Shown here: piece after piece, positions 36,507 through 48,994 of the stretch
How positions within the stretch are numbered: position 1 is the first letter of the stretch
How the letters are laid out: each line of letters opens with the position of its first letter
DNA from: Zoogloea ramigera
GTDB taxonomy: Bacteria > Pseudomonadota > Gammaproteobacteria > Burkholderiales > Rhodocyclaceae
Assembly: GCF_006539865.1 (NCBI RefSeq)
Contig: NZ_BJNV01000007.1
Location: 110,745-174,744, forward strand
Length of the DNA: 64,000 nt
Direction: 5' to 3'
Translations under genes and position numbers: made by a program
Notes under the pieces: model-generated
The model's input: the letters and a program-made list of their open reading frames with translations, nothing else
The model's database searches: none
What the model was told of the DNA's origin: nothing

Positions 36507-36538
36507 GAAAAAAAGCGGGGAGACGCAAGCGCCTCCCC
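36507..36538 (-). terminator. Terminator of nosZ
   Basis: GGGGAG-A-CGC (36517-36526) pairs with GCG-C-CTCCCC (36529-36538) with one mismatch; seven A at 36508-36514 give a U run on the minus-strand transcript. Located 41 nt after the nosZ stop. Confidence 0.75.
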
Positions 36539-36578
36539 CAACTACTTCTTCATTTATCGACGTGTTGCTGGGTGCCGA

Positions 36579-38537
36579 TTACTTCTCGACGATCATGCGG
36601 GTGCGCATCTCGAGGTGCAGCGCGTGGCAGAAGTGCGTGCAGTAGCACCAGTACACACCCGGCTTGTCGGCCTTGAAGGTGACCGACTTGGTTTCCTGGG
36701 GGTTCACGATGAAGTTGATGTCGTACTTCGGAATCGCGAAGCCGTGGGTGAGGTCTTCCACCTTGTCGAGGTTGGTGAGGATGATCGTGACTTCGTCACC
36801 CTTCTTGAGCTTGAAGTCGCGCAGGCTGTAGGCCGGGGCCTGGGAGACCAGCTTGACGGTGACCTTGTTGCCCTCGCGGAAGACGCCGGAATCCTTGGCG
36901 TCCTTGACGGCGTTGGGGAAGTCATCGACGTTGAAGACCTGGCGGGTCTTGATCTTGTCGCGCTTGACGATGACGAAGTCGTGGGGCTCGGGGTAGACCG
37001 GGTGATCGGCCAGCATCACCATCTTTTCGCCGCGGATGTCGATGAGCTGTTCGTTCTCGGGGTGCAGCGGGCCGACCGGCAGGAAGCGGTCCTTCGAGAA
37101 CTTGCAGCCCACGGCGAGGAACTGGCCACCGGCTTCCTTGGTTTCGCCCATGTCGGTGCTGATGTGGCCCGGCTGGTAATGCACGTCGATGCGGTCGACC
37201 ACGTACTTGACGTTCTTGTCGCCAGCGTGGAACTTGATCGCGGCGTCGATGTTCCATTTGACGATCTGGCTGTCGAGGAACAGGGTGGTGAAGGCGTTGC
37301 CGCGGCCGTCGAACGTGGTGTGCAGGGGGCCGAGGCCGATCTCCACTTCGGCGACGATGCTCTTGTTGACGTCGTCGAGCTTGCCGTCGAGGAACTCCTC
37401 GACCTTGGTCAGTTCGATGACGGTGGCGGTGGGCGACAGCTTGCCGGAGCAGATGAAGTACTTGCCGTCCGGGCTGGCATTGACGCCGTGGGGGTTCTTG
37501 GGAACCGGAACGTAGCAGGTGAGGGCGGTCTTCGGATCCTTGTTGGCTTCCTTGGTGCCATCCACCACGGGCACCTTGCTGTCGCCGATGGTGACGAACT
37601 TGCCATCCTTGATGGCTTTCTCTATGCGGCCCACGTCGAAGAACACGCAGGCGTCCTTCTCGGCGGACATCATGTCCTCGTACTTGGCGCCGCCTTCGGT
37701 GTTGTACTGGTTGGCGGCGGCCAGGCGGCCGTTGTAGGAGGTGGCGACGAGGTCCATGTTGCCGTCGACGCGGCACTGCCAGCGCACTTCCATGGTCTCG
37801 GAATCGACGCAGGTGAACAGCGTCTTGTACTTGGTCGGGTCGTCCGCATCACGCCCGTCGTTGGGGTGCGGGATGTGGAACTCGTTGCCGCAGAAAACGC
37901 GGGTGGTGTGGTTGATGGCCTGATCGACCGGGTCGCGCTTGTCCGGGAAGATGCCGTGGAAGCCCTGGATGTTCGGGATCTCGGTGATCTTGTCGCATTC
38001 GAAGATGTCGCCGCGGATCCGCGCGATGCGGCCGTGGATCTTGTCGTTCACAAAGAAGTACTTGCCGTCGTAGGTGCCATCGACGTAGGAGCCGTGGATG
38101 TGGTGGGTGTCGCCGGTCTTGTACTTCAGGCTGCCGTCGGCCTTGGTGCCGATGATGGCCTTCGACTCGTTGGTGATGCCCCAGCCGCTCATGCAGTCGA
38201 TGTTGAAGGTCGGCACGCGCTTGATCTCGCGGCCGGACGGCAGGCCGAGGACGCGCACTTCGCCCGAGTGGCCGCCGGACCACACGCCATAGTAGGTGTC
38301 GAGTTGGCCCGGGGCCGGGTGCAGGTTGAGATCTCCGGCGGCGCCATGGGCAGCGGCAGCGGGTGCGGCCGGGGCGCCCGCAGGCGCGGCGGCTGGCGGA
38401 GCGGCTTCCTGCTTGCAGGAGGACAGGCCGACCGACAGGCCCGCGCCGGCGAGGCCGGCCAGCGCGGCGGTGTTCAGGAACTTGCGACGGCCCGGAACGA
38501 GGTTCTGGTCGTCGTGCTTGATGTCTTCGTTGCTCAT
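36579..38537 (-). CDS. nosZ: Nitrous oxide reductase, clade I (Tat-exported)
   Basis: Periplasmic multicopper enzyme reducing N2O to N2, 652 residues. The N terminus has a Tat signal with RRKFLNTAALAG at residues 17-28, the mark of clade I. A seven-bladed propeller with the CuZ histidines follows (DTHHIHGSY, NPHGVN, GPLHTTFDGRG, DVHYQPGHIS). The C-terminal cupredoxin domain holds CuA in WCYCTHFCHALHLEM, with both Cys, His and Met ligands kept. The residue between the two Cys that is Trp in the Pseudomonas and Paracoccus enzymes is His here, and an extra Cys sits two positions before the first ligand. GGGAGAG precedes the ATG. Confidence 0.97.
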   Translation of the reverse strand: MSNEDIKHDDQNLVPGRRKFLNTAALAGLAGAGLSVGLSSCKQEAAPPAAAPAGAPAAPAAAAHGAAGDLNLHPAPGQLDTYYGVWSGGHSGEVRVLGLPSGREIKRVPTFNIDCMSGWGITNESKAIIGTKADGSLKYKTGDTHHIHGSYVDGTYDGKYFFVNDKIHGRIARIRGDIFECDKITEIPNIQGFHGIFPDKRDPVDQAINHTTRVFCGNEFHIPHPNDGRDADDPTKYKTLFTCVDSETMEVRWQCRVDGNMDLVATSYNGRLAAANQYNTEGGAKYEDMMSAEKDACVFFDVGRIEKAIKDGKFVTIGDSKVPVVDGTKEANKDPKTALTCYVPVPKNPHGVNASPDGKYFICSGKLSPTATVIELTKVEEFLDGKLDDVNKSIVAEVEIGLGPLHTTFDGRGNAFTTLFLDSQIVKWNIDAAIKFHAGDKNVKYVVDRIDVHYQPGHISTDMGETKEAGGQFLAVGCKFSKDRFLPVGPLHPENEQLIDIRGEKMVMLADHPVYPEPHDFVIVKRDKIKTRQVFNVDDFPNAVKDAKDSGVFREGNKVTVKLVSQAPAYSLRDFKLKKGDEVTIILTNLDKVEDLTHGFAIPKYDINFIVNPQETKSVTFKADKPGVYWCYCTHFCHALHLEMRTRMIVEK

Positions 38538-38625
38538 TATTGCTCTCCCTTATCCCTGGGCCGAAAGCGTCCATGCCGCCTTTTGCAGCGGCGTTCCAAG
38601 ACGAAGCAGGGGGGAAGCGGTTGGG

Positions 38626-38660
38626 CTGCGACACTTTGCCCCTGCGACAATCTGTCGCAG
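38626..38660. promoter_or_regulatory. Three copies of CTGCGACA in the nosZ leader
   Basis: CTGCGACA occurs at 38626-38633 and 38642-38649 (direct, 16-nt period) and inverted as TGTCGCAG at 38653-38660. The last two form a perfect 8-bp palindrome with a 3-nt spacer at the predicted nosZ start site. A regulator operator or a 5' mRNA hairpin is possible; I know no factor with this motif. Confidence 0.55.
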
Positions 38661-38663
38661 CGG

Positions 38664-38705
38664 ACAATAAGCCGATGTCGGTCGAAAAAAATTGACCGGG
38701 GGCAA
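38664..38705 (-). promoter_or_regulatory. Dnr/Fnr-type box and -10 for nosZ
   Basis: TTGAC-CGGG-GGCAA (38692-38705; minus strand TTGCC-CCCG-GTCAA) has one mismatch to the family box. TATTGT (38664-38669, minus strand) is centred about 32 nt from it. The start would be near 38657, leaving a leader of about 120 nt. Confidence 0.6.
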
Positions 38706-38756
38706 GAATGTGACCCGTGGTGCGGGTCTGCACGCCGGTAGCTGGCGTCAGCGGCC

Positions 38757-39734
38757 TCAGGGCCGGGCGGCGCTGGCGGCCTGCAGCAGCACCAGCAGTG
38801 CGCCCTCGCCGCCGTCGTGGGGGCGGGCCTGGCAGAAGGCGAGGATGTCTTCGCGCTGGGCCAGCCAGCCGCGGGAGAGGTGCTTGAGCACCGGCAGGCG
38901 CCCGGGCGAGCCGTGGCCCTTGCCGTGGATCACGCGCAGGCAGCGACGGCCCTGCTGCAGGGACAGGGCGATGAAATGGGCGAGGCTGCTGCGGGCTTCG
39001 TCGCGGGTGAGGCCGTGCAGGTCGAGTTCGCCCTGCACCACCCAGCGCCCGCGGCGCAGGTCGGTGAGCACCCGGCGGGGCAGCCCGACCCGGAGGTAGG
39101 CGGCTTCGTCGCCGGTGTCGAGGCGGTCTTCGAAGGTCAGCGGGCTTTCGAGGGCCTCGCGCAGCACCTCACGCTCGTCCTCTTCGCGCTTGCGGGGCAG
39201 CGGGGCGGGCAGCGGGCGCTCTACTGCGGCCAGGTTGCGGTCCTTGAGCGGGGCGACCTCGCCGGCCACGTGGCGGAACAAGGCCACCGGGTCGTGCAGC
39301 TGCTCGGCATCAATGCGGGCCACGGGGGGCTCGGTCTGGCTCATGGCGCGGATCTGGCTGCTGGCCTGCTGGCGCTGGACGCTCAGGTCGACCCGGTGGA
39401 AATCCTTGATCGGGGTGATGTCGCCGAGGGCGGCGCGGAACACCGCGACCGGGTCGTTCTCGTCGATCCGAACCGGGCGCCGCGGGGCTTCGGGTTCGAT
39501 CTCGATGGTTTTAGGGCGGGGCAGCGGAACCGGCCGGGGGCGGGCGAGCTCGGCGTGGTCGTCGGCCTTGAGGGGCTGGACACGCGCCACCTCACGGCGG
39601 AACAGGGTGGCGTCGTCGGGCTCGGCCGGAGCTGGTGGCACGATGATCTTCGGGCGTGACGGGGCCGCCGCCGGAACGCGGTTCTTCAGGCTCTTGAGGG
39701 CCTCAAGGCCTCTGGCGTGCTTGTCCTTGCCCAT
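38757..39734 (-). CDS. Smr-domain protein with a triplicated N-terminal motif
   Basis: 325 residues from the ATG at 39734. The C-terminal Smr domain (about residues 235-315) shows LDLHGLTRDEARSSLAHFI and IHGKGHGSPGRLPVLKHLSRGWL, the nuclease-like fold found beside MutS2. Upstream, a short motif occurs three times: DDATLFRREVARVQPLKADD, DPVAVFRAALGDITPIKD and DPVALFRHVAGEVAPLKD, separated by Pro/basic linkers. Stand-alone Smr proteins normally carry it once. Cytosolic; role unknown, possibly RNA or ribosome surveillance. A trxB terminator lies between it and trxB. Confidence 0.85.
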   Translation of the reverse strand: MGKDKHARGLEALKSLKNRVPAAAPSRPKIIVPPAPAEPDDATLFRREVARVQPLKADDHAELARPRPVPLPRPKTIEIEPEAPRRPVRIDENDPVAVFRAALGDITPIKDFHRVDLSVQRQQASSQIRAMSQTEPPVARIDAEQLHDPVALFRHVAGEVAPLKDRNLAAVERPLPAPLPRKREEDEREVLREALESPLTFEDRLDTGDEAAYLRVGLPRRVLTDLRRGRWVVQGELDLHGLTRDEARSSLAHFIALSLQQGRRCLRVIHGKGHGSPGRLPVLKHLSRGWLAQREDILAFCQARPHDGGEGALLVLLQAASAARP

Positions 39735-39759
39735 GGCGTGCGATGCGAGGGAATGAATG

Positions 39760-39784
39760 AAAACGGACCGGGAAGCCCGGTCCG
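39760..39784 (-). terminator. Terminator of trxB
   Basis: CGGACCGGG (39764-39772) pairs with CCCGGTCCG (39776-39784); AAAA at 39760-39763 gives a U run on the minus-strand transcript. 21 nt after the trxB stop. Confidence 0.82.
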
Positions 39785-39804
39785 CCTGGGTCTTGCGATA
39801 TGCC

Positions 39805-40803
<999 letters not shown>

Positions 40804-40881
40804 TTATACGGCGCCTCGGCCGGGGGAGCCGCCGAAATGCGCTGATGGGGGCTGTTAGTGCCCGGTTCGCCCGTCTGTCAT

Positions 40882-40909
40882 TTGGCGTCCCTCAAGTTTG
40901 CTTTATACT
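40882..40909 (+). promoter_or_regulatory. Sigma-70-like promoter for the Crp-family gene
   Basis: TTGGCG (40882-40887) and TATACT (40904-40909) with a 16-bp spacer, about 75 nt before the start codon. Confidence 0.6.
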
Positions 40910-40982
40910 TGACCGTTGTTAGGCCATGACATCTTCGTCACGTTGCCAAGAACCAATTTAGCGTTTTGCTCAGGAGAGGCCT

Positions 40983-41654
40983 ATGACCGTTACCAGCTCC
41001 GTGTCCACGATTGCCCTGCGGACGTTTCCCATTTTCCAGGGTCTGGGCGATGACCGGCTGGCTGCCGTTGCGCGCTGCGCGATGATGCGACGGGTTCCCC
41101 GGGGGGCCGCGGTGGTACATGAGGGTGACCGCACCGACTTCGTCTACTTCGTTTTGACCGGCAACCTCAAGGTGATGGTGAGCGACGAGGATGGGCGTGA
41201 AGTGATCCTGACCATTCTGGGGCAGGGCGAGATGTTCGGCGAGATGGGCGTCCTCGATGACAGCCCGCGCTCGGCGTCCGTCGTCGCGGTGTCGCCCTCC
41301 GACCTCGTCACGATCGCCAAGACCGATTTCAAGCGCCTGATGCAGGACAACTTCGAACTCGCCTGGCACGTGATGTGCAACCTCACCCGCCGCCTGCGCG
41401 ACGCCGATCGCAAGATCGAAAGCCTCGCGCTGATGGATGTGTACGGCCGGGTGGCGCGTCTGCTCCTCGAGATGTCCGAAGAGGTCGACGGGCTGAAGGT
41501 GGTCCGCAAGAAGGTTTCGAAGCAGGATATCGCCAAGATGATCGGCGCTTCCCGCGAGATGGTCAGCCGGGTCATGAAGGATCTCGGCCTGCGTGGCCTG
41601 ATCGAGGAGACCGACGGCGGCGTCATCCTGCGTGAGAAGATCTACGACATCTGA
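40983..41654 (+). CDS. Crp/Fnr-family transcription regulator (Crp-like)
   Basis: 223 residues. The N-terminal cyclic-nucleotide-binding fold has VVHEGDRTDFVYFVLTGNLKVMV and GQGEMFGEMGVLDDSPRSASVVA, with the FGEMG...RSA pattern that contacts cAMP in Crp. The C-terminal helix-turn-helix is SKQDIAKMIGASREMVSRVMKDLGLRGLI, of the Crp type. There are no Fnr-type N-terminal cysteines. AGGAGAG precedes the ATG. Located between trxB and ftsK; likely a housekeeping Crp/Vfr-like regulator rather than the nitrogen-oxide sensor. Confidence 0.88.
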   Translation: MTVTSSVSTIALRTFPIFQGLGDDRLAAVARCAMMRRVPRGAAVVHEGDRTDFVYFVLTGNLKVMVSDEDGREVILTILGQGEMFGEMGVLDDSPRSASVVAVSPSDLVTIAKTDFKRLMQDNFELAWHVMCNLTRRLRDADRKIESLALMDVYGRVARLLLEMSEEVDGLKVVRKKVSKQDIAKMIGASREMVSRVMKDLGLRGLIEETDGGVILREKIYDI

Positions 41655-41738
41655 TCACTGAGCCGCTGAGCGGCTCGCAAAGCCTTACAAGTCTCTGACT
41701 CGAGCGCCGGGGGTGATGGGAATCCCTGGTTTATAATG

Positions 41739-41766
41739 AAAGGCGCGGTGCCATGCCGCGCTTTTT
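41739..41766 (+). terminator. Terminator between the Crp-family gene and ftsK
   Basis: GCGCGG (41743-41748) pairs with CCGCGC (41756-41761), extended by A-U pairs, followed by five T. A TATAAT at 41732-41737 just before it could be the ftsK -10. Confidence 0.6.
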
Positions 41767-41806
41767 GTTTTTGTATCGCTCCGCACCGCGTATCGCTGCT
41801 TCTCCC

Positions 41807-44250
<2,444 letters not shown>

Positions 44251-44254
<4 letters not shown>

Positions 44255-44883
44255 TGCGCCGCACACCCAAGCACACCCTGAGAGCACTGGCCCTGACGCT
44301 GCTGCTGGCTGCGGGGTCGGCCCACGCTGACGCCCTGGCGCAGTTGCGCCAGTTCATGGACGGCACCCGCAGCGCGCGGGGGGCTTTTTCCCAGCAGGTG
44401 TTCTCCAAGTCTGGCCGCAAGCCCCAGCAGGCCAGCGGCACCTTTGCGTTTTCCCGGCCCGGCAAGTTCCGCTGGGTTTACGAGAAGCCCTATGCTCAGC
44501 TTCTGGTGGGCGATGGTAGCAAGCTGTGGGCCTGGGACCAGGAGCTCAATCAGGTCACCACCAAGAAGCTCGGCCAGGCCCTTGGCAGCACGCCGGCGGC
44601 GATCCTGGCCGGCGACAACTCCCTCGACAAGAACTTCGTGCTCAAGGACGCCGGCAGCGCCGACGGCCTCGAATGGGTCGAGGCGACACCCAAGGCCGAA
44701 GACAGCAGCTTCGAGCGTATCCGAATGGGTTTTGCCGGTGGTCAGTTGAAGGCGATGGTTCTCCACGACAACTTTGGCCAGACCACCGCGCTGCAGTTTG
44801 GCCAGATGGAGCGCAATCCTGCCATCGACCCGGCCCAGTTCCGCTTCGTGCCGCCCAAGGGCGCCGACGTGGTGGGCGACTGA
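44251..44883 (+). CDS. lolA: Outer-membrane lipoprotein carrier protein LolA
   Basis: Periplasmic chaperone that ferries lipoproteins from LolCDE to LolB; 210 residues. The start overlaps the ftsK stop; a second ATG at 44254 is equally possible. The signal peptide ([17 protein letters not shown]) is followed by the mature [47 protein letters not shown] block typical of LolA. The order ftsK-lolA-rarA-serS is widely conserved in proteobacteria. Confidence 0.94.
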
Positions 44884-44892
44884 GCGGGCGCC

Positions 44893-46245
44893 ATGGCCGA
44901 CCTCTTCGACGCGCCCGAATCGCCGCGCCTCCCGTTGGCCGAGGCCATGCGGCCGCGCGCGATATCCGAAGTCATCGGCCAGAAGCACCTGCTAGGCCCG
45001 GGCAAGCCCCTGGCGCTGGCCTTTCAGTCGGGCAAGCTGCATTCGATGATCCTGTGGGGGCCGCCGGGTGTTGGCAAGACGACGCTCGCCCGGCTCATGG
45101 CGAGCGCCTTCGACGCCGAGTTTTCCGCGTTGTCGGCGGTGTTTTCGGGGGTCAAGGACATCCGCGAGGCCGTCGCCAAGGCAGAGGCCGCGCGGGCCCG
45201 CGGGCGTCACACGATTCTTTTCGTGGACGAAGTCCATCGCTTCAACAAGGCTCAGCAGGACGCTTTTCTGCCCTACGTCGAGCAGGGCCTGGTGACGCTG
45301 GTCGGCGCGACCACCGAGAACCCGTCCTTCGAGGTCAATTCGGCGCTGCTGTCGCGGGCGGCGGTGTATGTGCTGCAGCCGCTCTCTGCCGACGAACTGG
45401 CCGAGCTCTTCGAGCGGGCCCGCGCCTTCGCCTGCCCAGACCTGGCCTTCGAGGCCGATGCGCGCGACCGCCTGACTGGCTTTGCCGACGGCGATGCCCG
45501 GCGGCTTCTCAATCTGCTCGAGCAGGTGCACACGGCCGCGACAACAGCAGGCATCAATCCGGTCACGCCGGCCTTCATCGACGAGGCGCTGTCGCGCAAC
45601 CTGCGGCGTTTCGACAAGGGTGGCGAGGCTTTCTATGACCAGATCTCGGCGCTGCACAAATCGGTGCGCGGCTCCGACCCGGACGCCGCCCTGTACTGGT
45701 TGTGCCGGATGCTGGATGGCGGTGCGGAGCCCCTTTACCTGGGCCGCCGGCTGGTGCGCATGGCCGTCGAGGACATCGGCCTTGCCGACCCGCGGGCCCT
45801 GGAGATCTGCCTGAATGCCTGTTCCACCTACGAGCGTCTGGGCTCGCCCGAGGGCGAGCTGGCGCTGGCCCAGGCGGCCATCTTCCTGGCCTGTGCGGCC
45901 AAATCGAACGCGGTTTACAAGGCGTATAATGCGGCCCGCAAGTTTGTGGCCAATGACGTCTCGCGGCCGGTGCCCATTCATCTGCGCAACGCGCCGACCA
46001 AGCTCATGAAGAACCTGGGCTACGGCAAGGCGTATCGCTACGCCCATGACGAGCCCGACGGCTACGCTGCGGGGGAGAGTTATCTGCCGGAAGGGATGGG
46101 AAGGCCCGGTTGGTATGAACCCGTGGCCCGCGGGCTGGAGGCCAGGATTGCCGAGAAACTCGAGAGGCTGCGCGAACTCGACCGGCTGGCCGAGGCCCAC
46201 GCAGCCCGCTCAGGCCTTAATGGGAAACCGGATGGCTCGCAATGA
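44893..46245 (+). CDS. rarA: Replication-associated recombination protein A (RarA/MgsA)
   Basis: AAA+ ATPase acting at stalled forks and interacting with SSB, 450 residues. N-terminal [22 protein letters not shown], Walker [10 protein letters not shown] near residue 57, and the family-specific Walker [15 protein letters not shown] near residue 115, followed by [19 protein letters not shown]. The C-terminal tetramerisation region contains [28 protein letters not shown]. Its last 29 nt overlap the convergent 87-residue gene. Confidence 0.95.
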   Translation: MADLFDAPESPRLPLAEAMRPRAISEVIGQKHLLGPGKPLALAFQSGKLHSMILWGPPGVGKTTLARLMASAFDAEFSALSAVFSGVKDIREAVAKAEAARARGRHTILFVDEVHRFNKAQQDAFLPYVEQGLVTLVGATTENPSFEVNSALLSRAAVYVLQPLSADELAELFERARAFACPDLAFEADARDRLTGFADGDARRLLNLLEQVHTAATTAGINPVTPAFIDEALSRNLRRFDKGGEAFYDQISALHKSVRGSDPDAALYWLCRMLDGGAEPLYLGRRLVRMAVEDIGLADPRALEICLNACSTYERLGSPEGELALAQAAIFLACAAKSNAVYKAYNAARKFVANDVSRPVPIHLRNAPTKLMKNLGYGKAYRYAHDEPDGYAAGESYLPEGMGRPGWYEPVARGLEARIAEKLERLRELDRLAEAHAARSGLNGKPDGSQ

Positions 46246-46480
46246 AGCGGGCACAGGCGTCACGGAAGCGCTTGGCGCGAGCGCGATCGCCGCGTTCTTC
46301 GGCATGGTCCACGAGGTCGAGCATGAACTGGGTGAGCATCAACGTGCCTTCCCGGCTCTGCACCAGCCCGCAGGCGATCTGTGCGGCCGCCGCTTCGGGG
46401 ATGTCGTGGTGCTCAGCGATGATGGCGACGTCCTCATCGGTGAGGTCGCAGTAATCCAGACAGTCGCGAATGGACAACAT
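46217..46480 (-). CDS. Conserved small protein of unknown function
   Basis: 87 residues, no signal peptide. AAGGAG lies 7 nt before the ATG at 46480. The N terminus is acidic ([23 protein letters not shown]) with two Cys, the rest is helical ([28 protein letters not shown]). Convergent with rarA, overlapping its end by 29 nt. I do not recognise a named family; the clear ribosome site and regular composition suggest a real gene. Confidence 0.7.
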   Translation of the reverse strand: MLSIRDCLDYCDLTDEDVAIIAEHHDIPEAAAAQIACGLVQSREGTLMLTQFMLDLVDHAEERGDRARAKRFRDACARFIASHPVSH

Positions 46481-46729
46481 GGGTGGTCTCCTTAATGAAT
46501 CGGTTCAGATGGCACCATCTACGGGCACCTTAGTTTGATTTTGGACTGTGAATCAGGCAAATCAAGAAGAGTTTGATCTGTCGCGGGCTATCGCATTTCT
46601 GATCTTGATTGTTGTTGCTAAAAAGACCGGTGCTGCAATGCTGCACTGCAATATAACTGAAACGCCCGGACCATGAAAGCCGGCCAGCACGCCCTGGCAG
46701 ATTGATGGTGCCGTTTTTCGATTCGATGA

Positions 46730-48025
<1,296 letters not shown>

Positions 48026-48036
48026 GCAAAAATGCT

Positions 48037-48062
48037 GGGTAGTTTGCAGGCTGCCCGGTTTT
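48037..48062 (+). terminator. Possible weak terminator after serS
   Basis: GGGTAG/CTGCCC stem (one G-U pair) followed by GGTTTT, 12 nt after the serS stop. Short and weak, overlapping the putative -35 of the next gene. Confidence 0.35.
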
Positions 48063-48101
48063 CACGAGGCGGGCGGTCGTGTATATTAGAAGTCTCTAAT
48101 A
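48059..48101 (+). promoter_or_regulatory. Promoter with palindromic operator before the AhpD-like gene
   Basis: TTTTCA (48059-48064) and TATATT (48082-48087) with 17-bp spacing form a plausible promoter. The palindrome TATTAGA-AGTC-TCTAATA (48084-48101) overlaps the -10, where a repressor would block polymerase. The gene's ribosome site AGGAG follows directly. Confidence 0.6.
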
Positions 48102-48116
48102 AAAGGAGCCGTCACC

Positions 48117-48479
48117 ATGAGCAGCAAGTCCTTCGTCCAGATCACGTCCGATCTTTCCAAGGGTATGGAAGCCCTGCGCGCAGAAATCCCCGACACGATG
48201 AAGGGGTTTGGCACCATGGCCAAGGAGGCGATGAAGGAGGGCGCATTGACGGCCCTCGAGAAAGAGCTCATCGCCCTCGCCATCGGTGTGTCGGCCCGCT
48301 GTGACGGCTGCATCGGTTTCCACGTGAAAGCCTTGATCCGGCTGGGTGTCACCCGCGAGCAACTCATGGAAACCCTGGGCATCTGCACCTACATGGGCGG
48401 CGGCCCGAGCCTCATGTATGCGGCAGAAGCCGTGCGTGCCTACGACGAATTTACGTCGCGCACCGCAAAGCCTGCATAA
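48117..48479 (+). CDS. Carboxymuconolactone decarboxylase/AhpD-like protein
   Basis: 120 residues of the CMD/AhpD fold. The redox motif CDGCIGFH (about residues 62-69) matches the CxxC...H active site of AhpD-type alkylhydroperoxidases; the decarboxylase branch lacks the Cys pair. GLGICTYMGGGPSLMYAAEAVRAYDEF follows as the second family block. AAAGGAG precedes the ATG. The operator-like palindrome upstream suggests induction by a specific stress signal, perhaps oxidative or electrophilic, which is inference. Confidence 0.88.
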   Translation: MSSKSFVQITSDLSKGMEALRAEIPDTMKGFGTMAKEAMKEGALTALEKELIALAIGVSARCDGCIGFHVKALIRLGVTREQLMETLGICTYMGGGPSLMYAAEAVRAYDEFTSRTAKPA

Positions 48480-48483
48480 AAGC

Positions 48484-48511
48484 TTGATTTTTCGGCTGCG
48501 GTATATATAAT
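48484..48511 (+). promoter_or_regulatory. Sigma-70 promoter for tRNA-Ser
   Basis: TTGATT (48484-48489) and TATAAT (48506-48511) with 16-bp spacing, 14 nt before the tRNA. Confidence 0.75.
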
Positions 48512-48525
48512 GCTGAGCTTCGAGC

Positions 48526-48615
48526 GGAAAGGTGGCAGAGTGGTCGAATGCGCCGGACTCGAAATCCGGTGTACGTTTAGGCGTACCGTGAGTTCGAATC
48601 TCACCCTTTCCGCCA
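48526..48615 (+). tRNA. tRNA-Ser (anticodon CGA)
   Basis: 90 nt with acceptor stem GGAAAGG/CCTTTCC, discriminator G and encoded CCA. The anticodon stem CCGGA/TCCGG holds the loop CTCGAAA, so the anticodon is CGA (reads TCG). Long variable arm and T loop GTTCGAATC as expected for a class II serine tRNA. Confidence 0.97.
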
Positions 48616-48628
48616 TTGCTTCAAACAG

Positions 48629-48649
48629 AAACGCCCCGCAAGGGGCGTT
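48629..48649 (+). terminator. Terminator after tRNA-Ser
   Basis: AACGCCCC pairs with GGGGCGTT around a GCAA loop, ending in TTT; 14 nt after the tRNA. Confidence 0.75.
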
Positions 48650-48660
48650 TCTGCGTTGAC

Positions 48661-48994
48661 TCGCTGGACGCGAGGAAGCAGGGGTGCCGATGTGAGTCGT
48701 GATTTGGCCTTGCTCCGCCTTCCCGCCATTTAGCGGTGGCGAACGCAGCTTTCTTTCTCTCCTGACCCAGGCGAGCGACTCTATCTCGCAGAGTTCAATG
48801 GGTCACATCTGGTGTCCGTCGAAATCCGCAGAAGCGAGTTGCCCAGGCTTTGGCCCAAGCCCAGCGAGCGATAGATTAGGACAGGCCTGCGCGCTGCGAA
48901 AGCACCGTCAGCAAAGGTGCATCGCAGCGTCTGCGGGCTTCGGCGTGCCCGCGCGGGGATTCGACTGGCGCGGGTCACCCCGGGCACAAGTGCC
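48661..48994. other. Intergenic region with nested inverted repeats, no gene seen
   Basis: No frame here resembles a protein or has a ribosome site. Two adjacent hairpins stand out: CGCTGCGA+GCACC with GGTGC+TCGCAGCG (48892-48929), and GCGGGC/GCCCGC (48933-48952). A weaker one lies near 48846-48861. They lie downstream of prc on its strand and may include its terminator, although no T run is seen. Confidence 0.5.
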
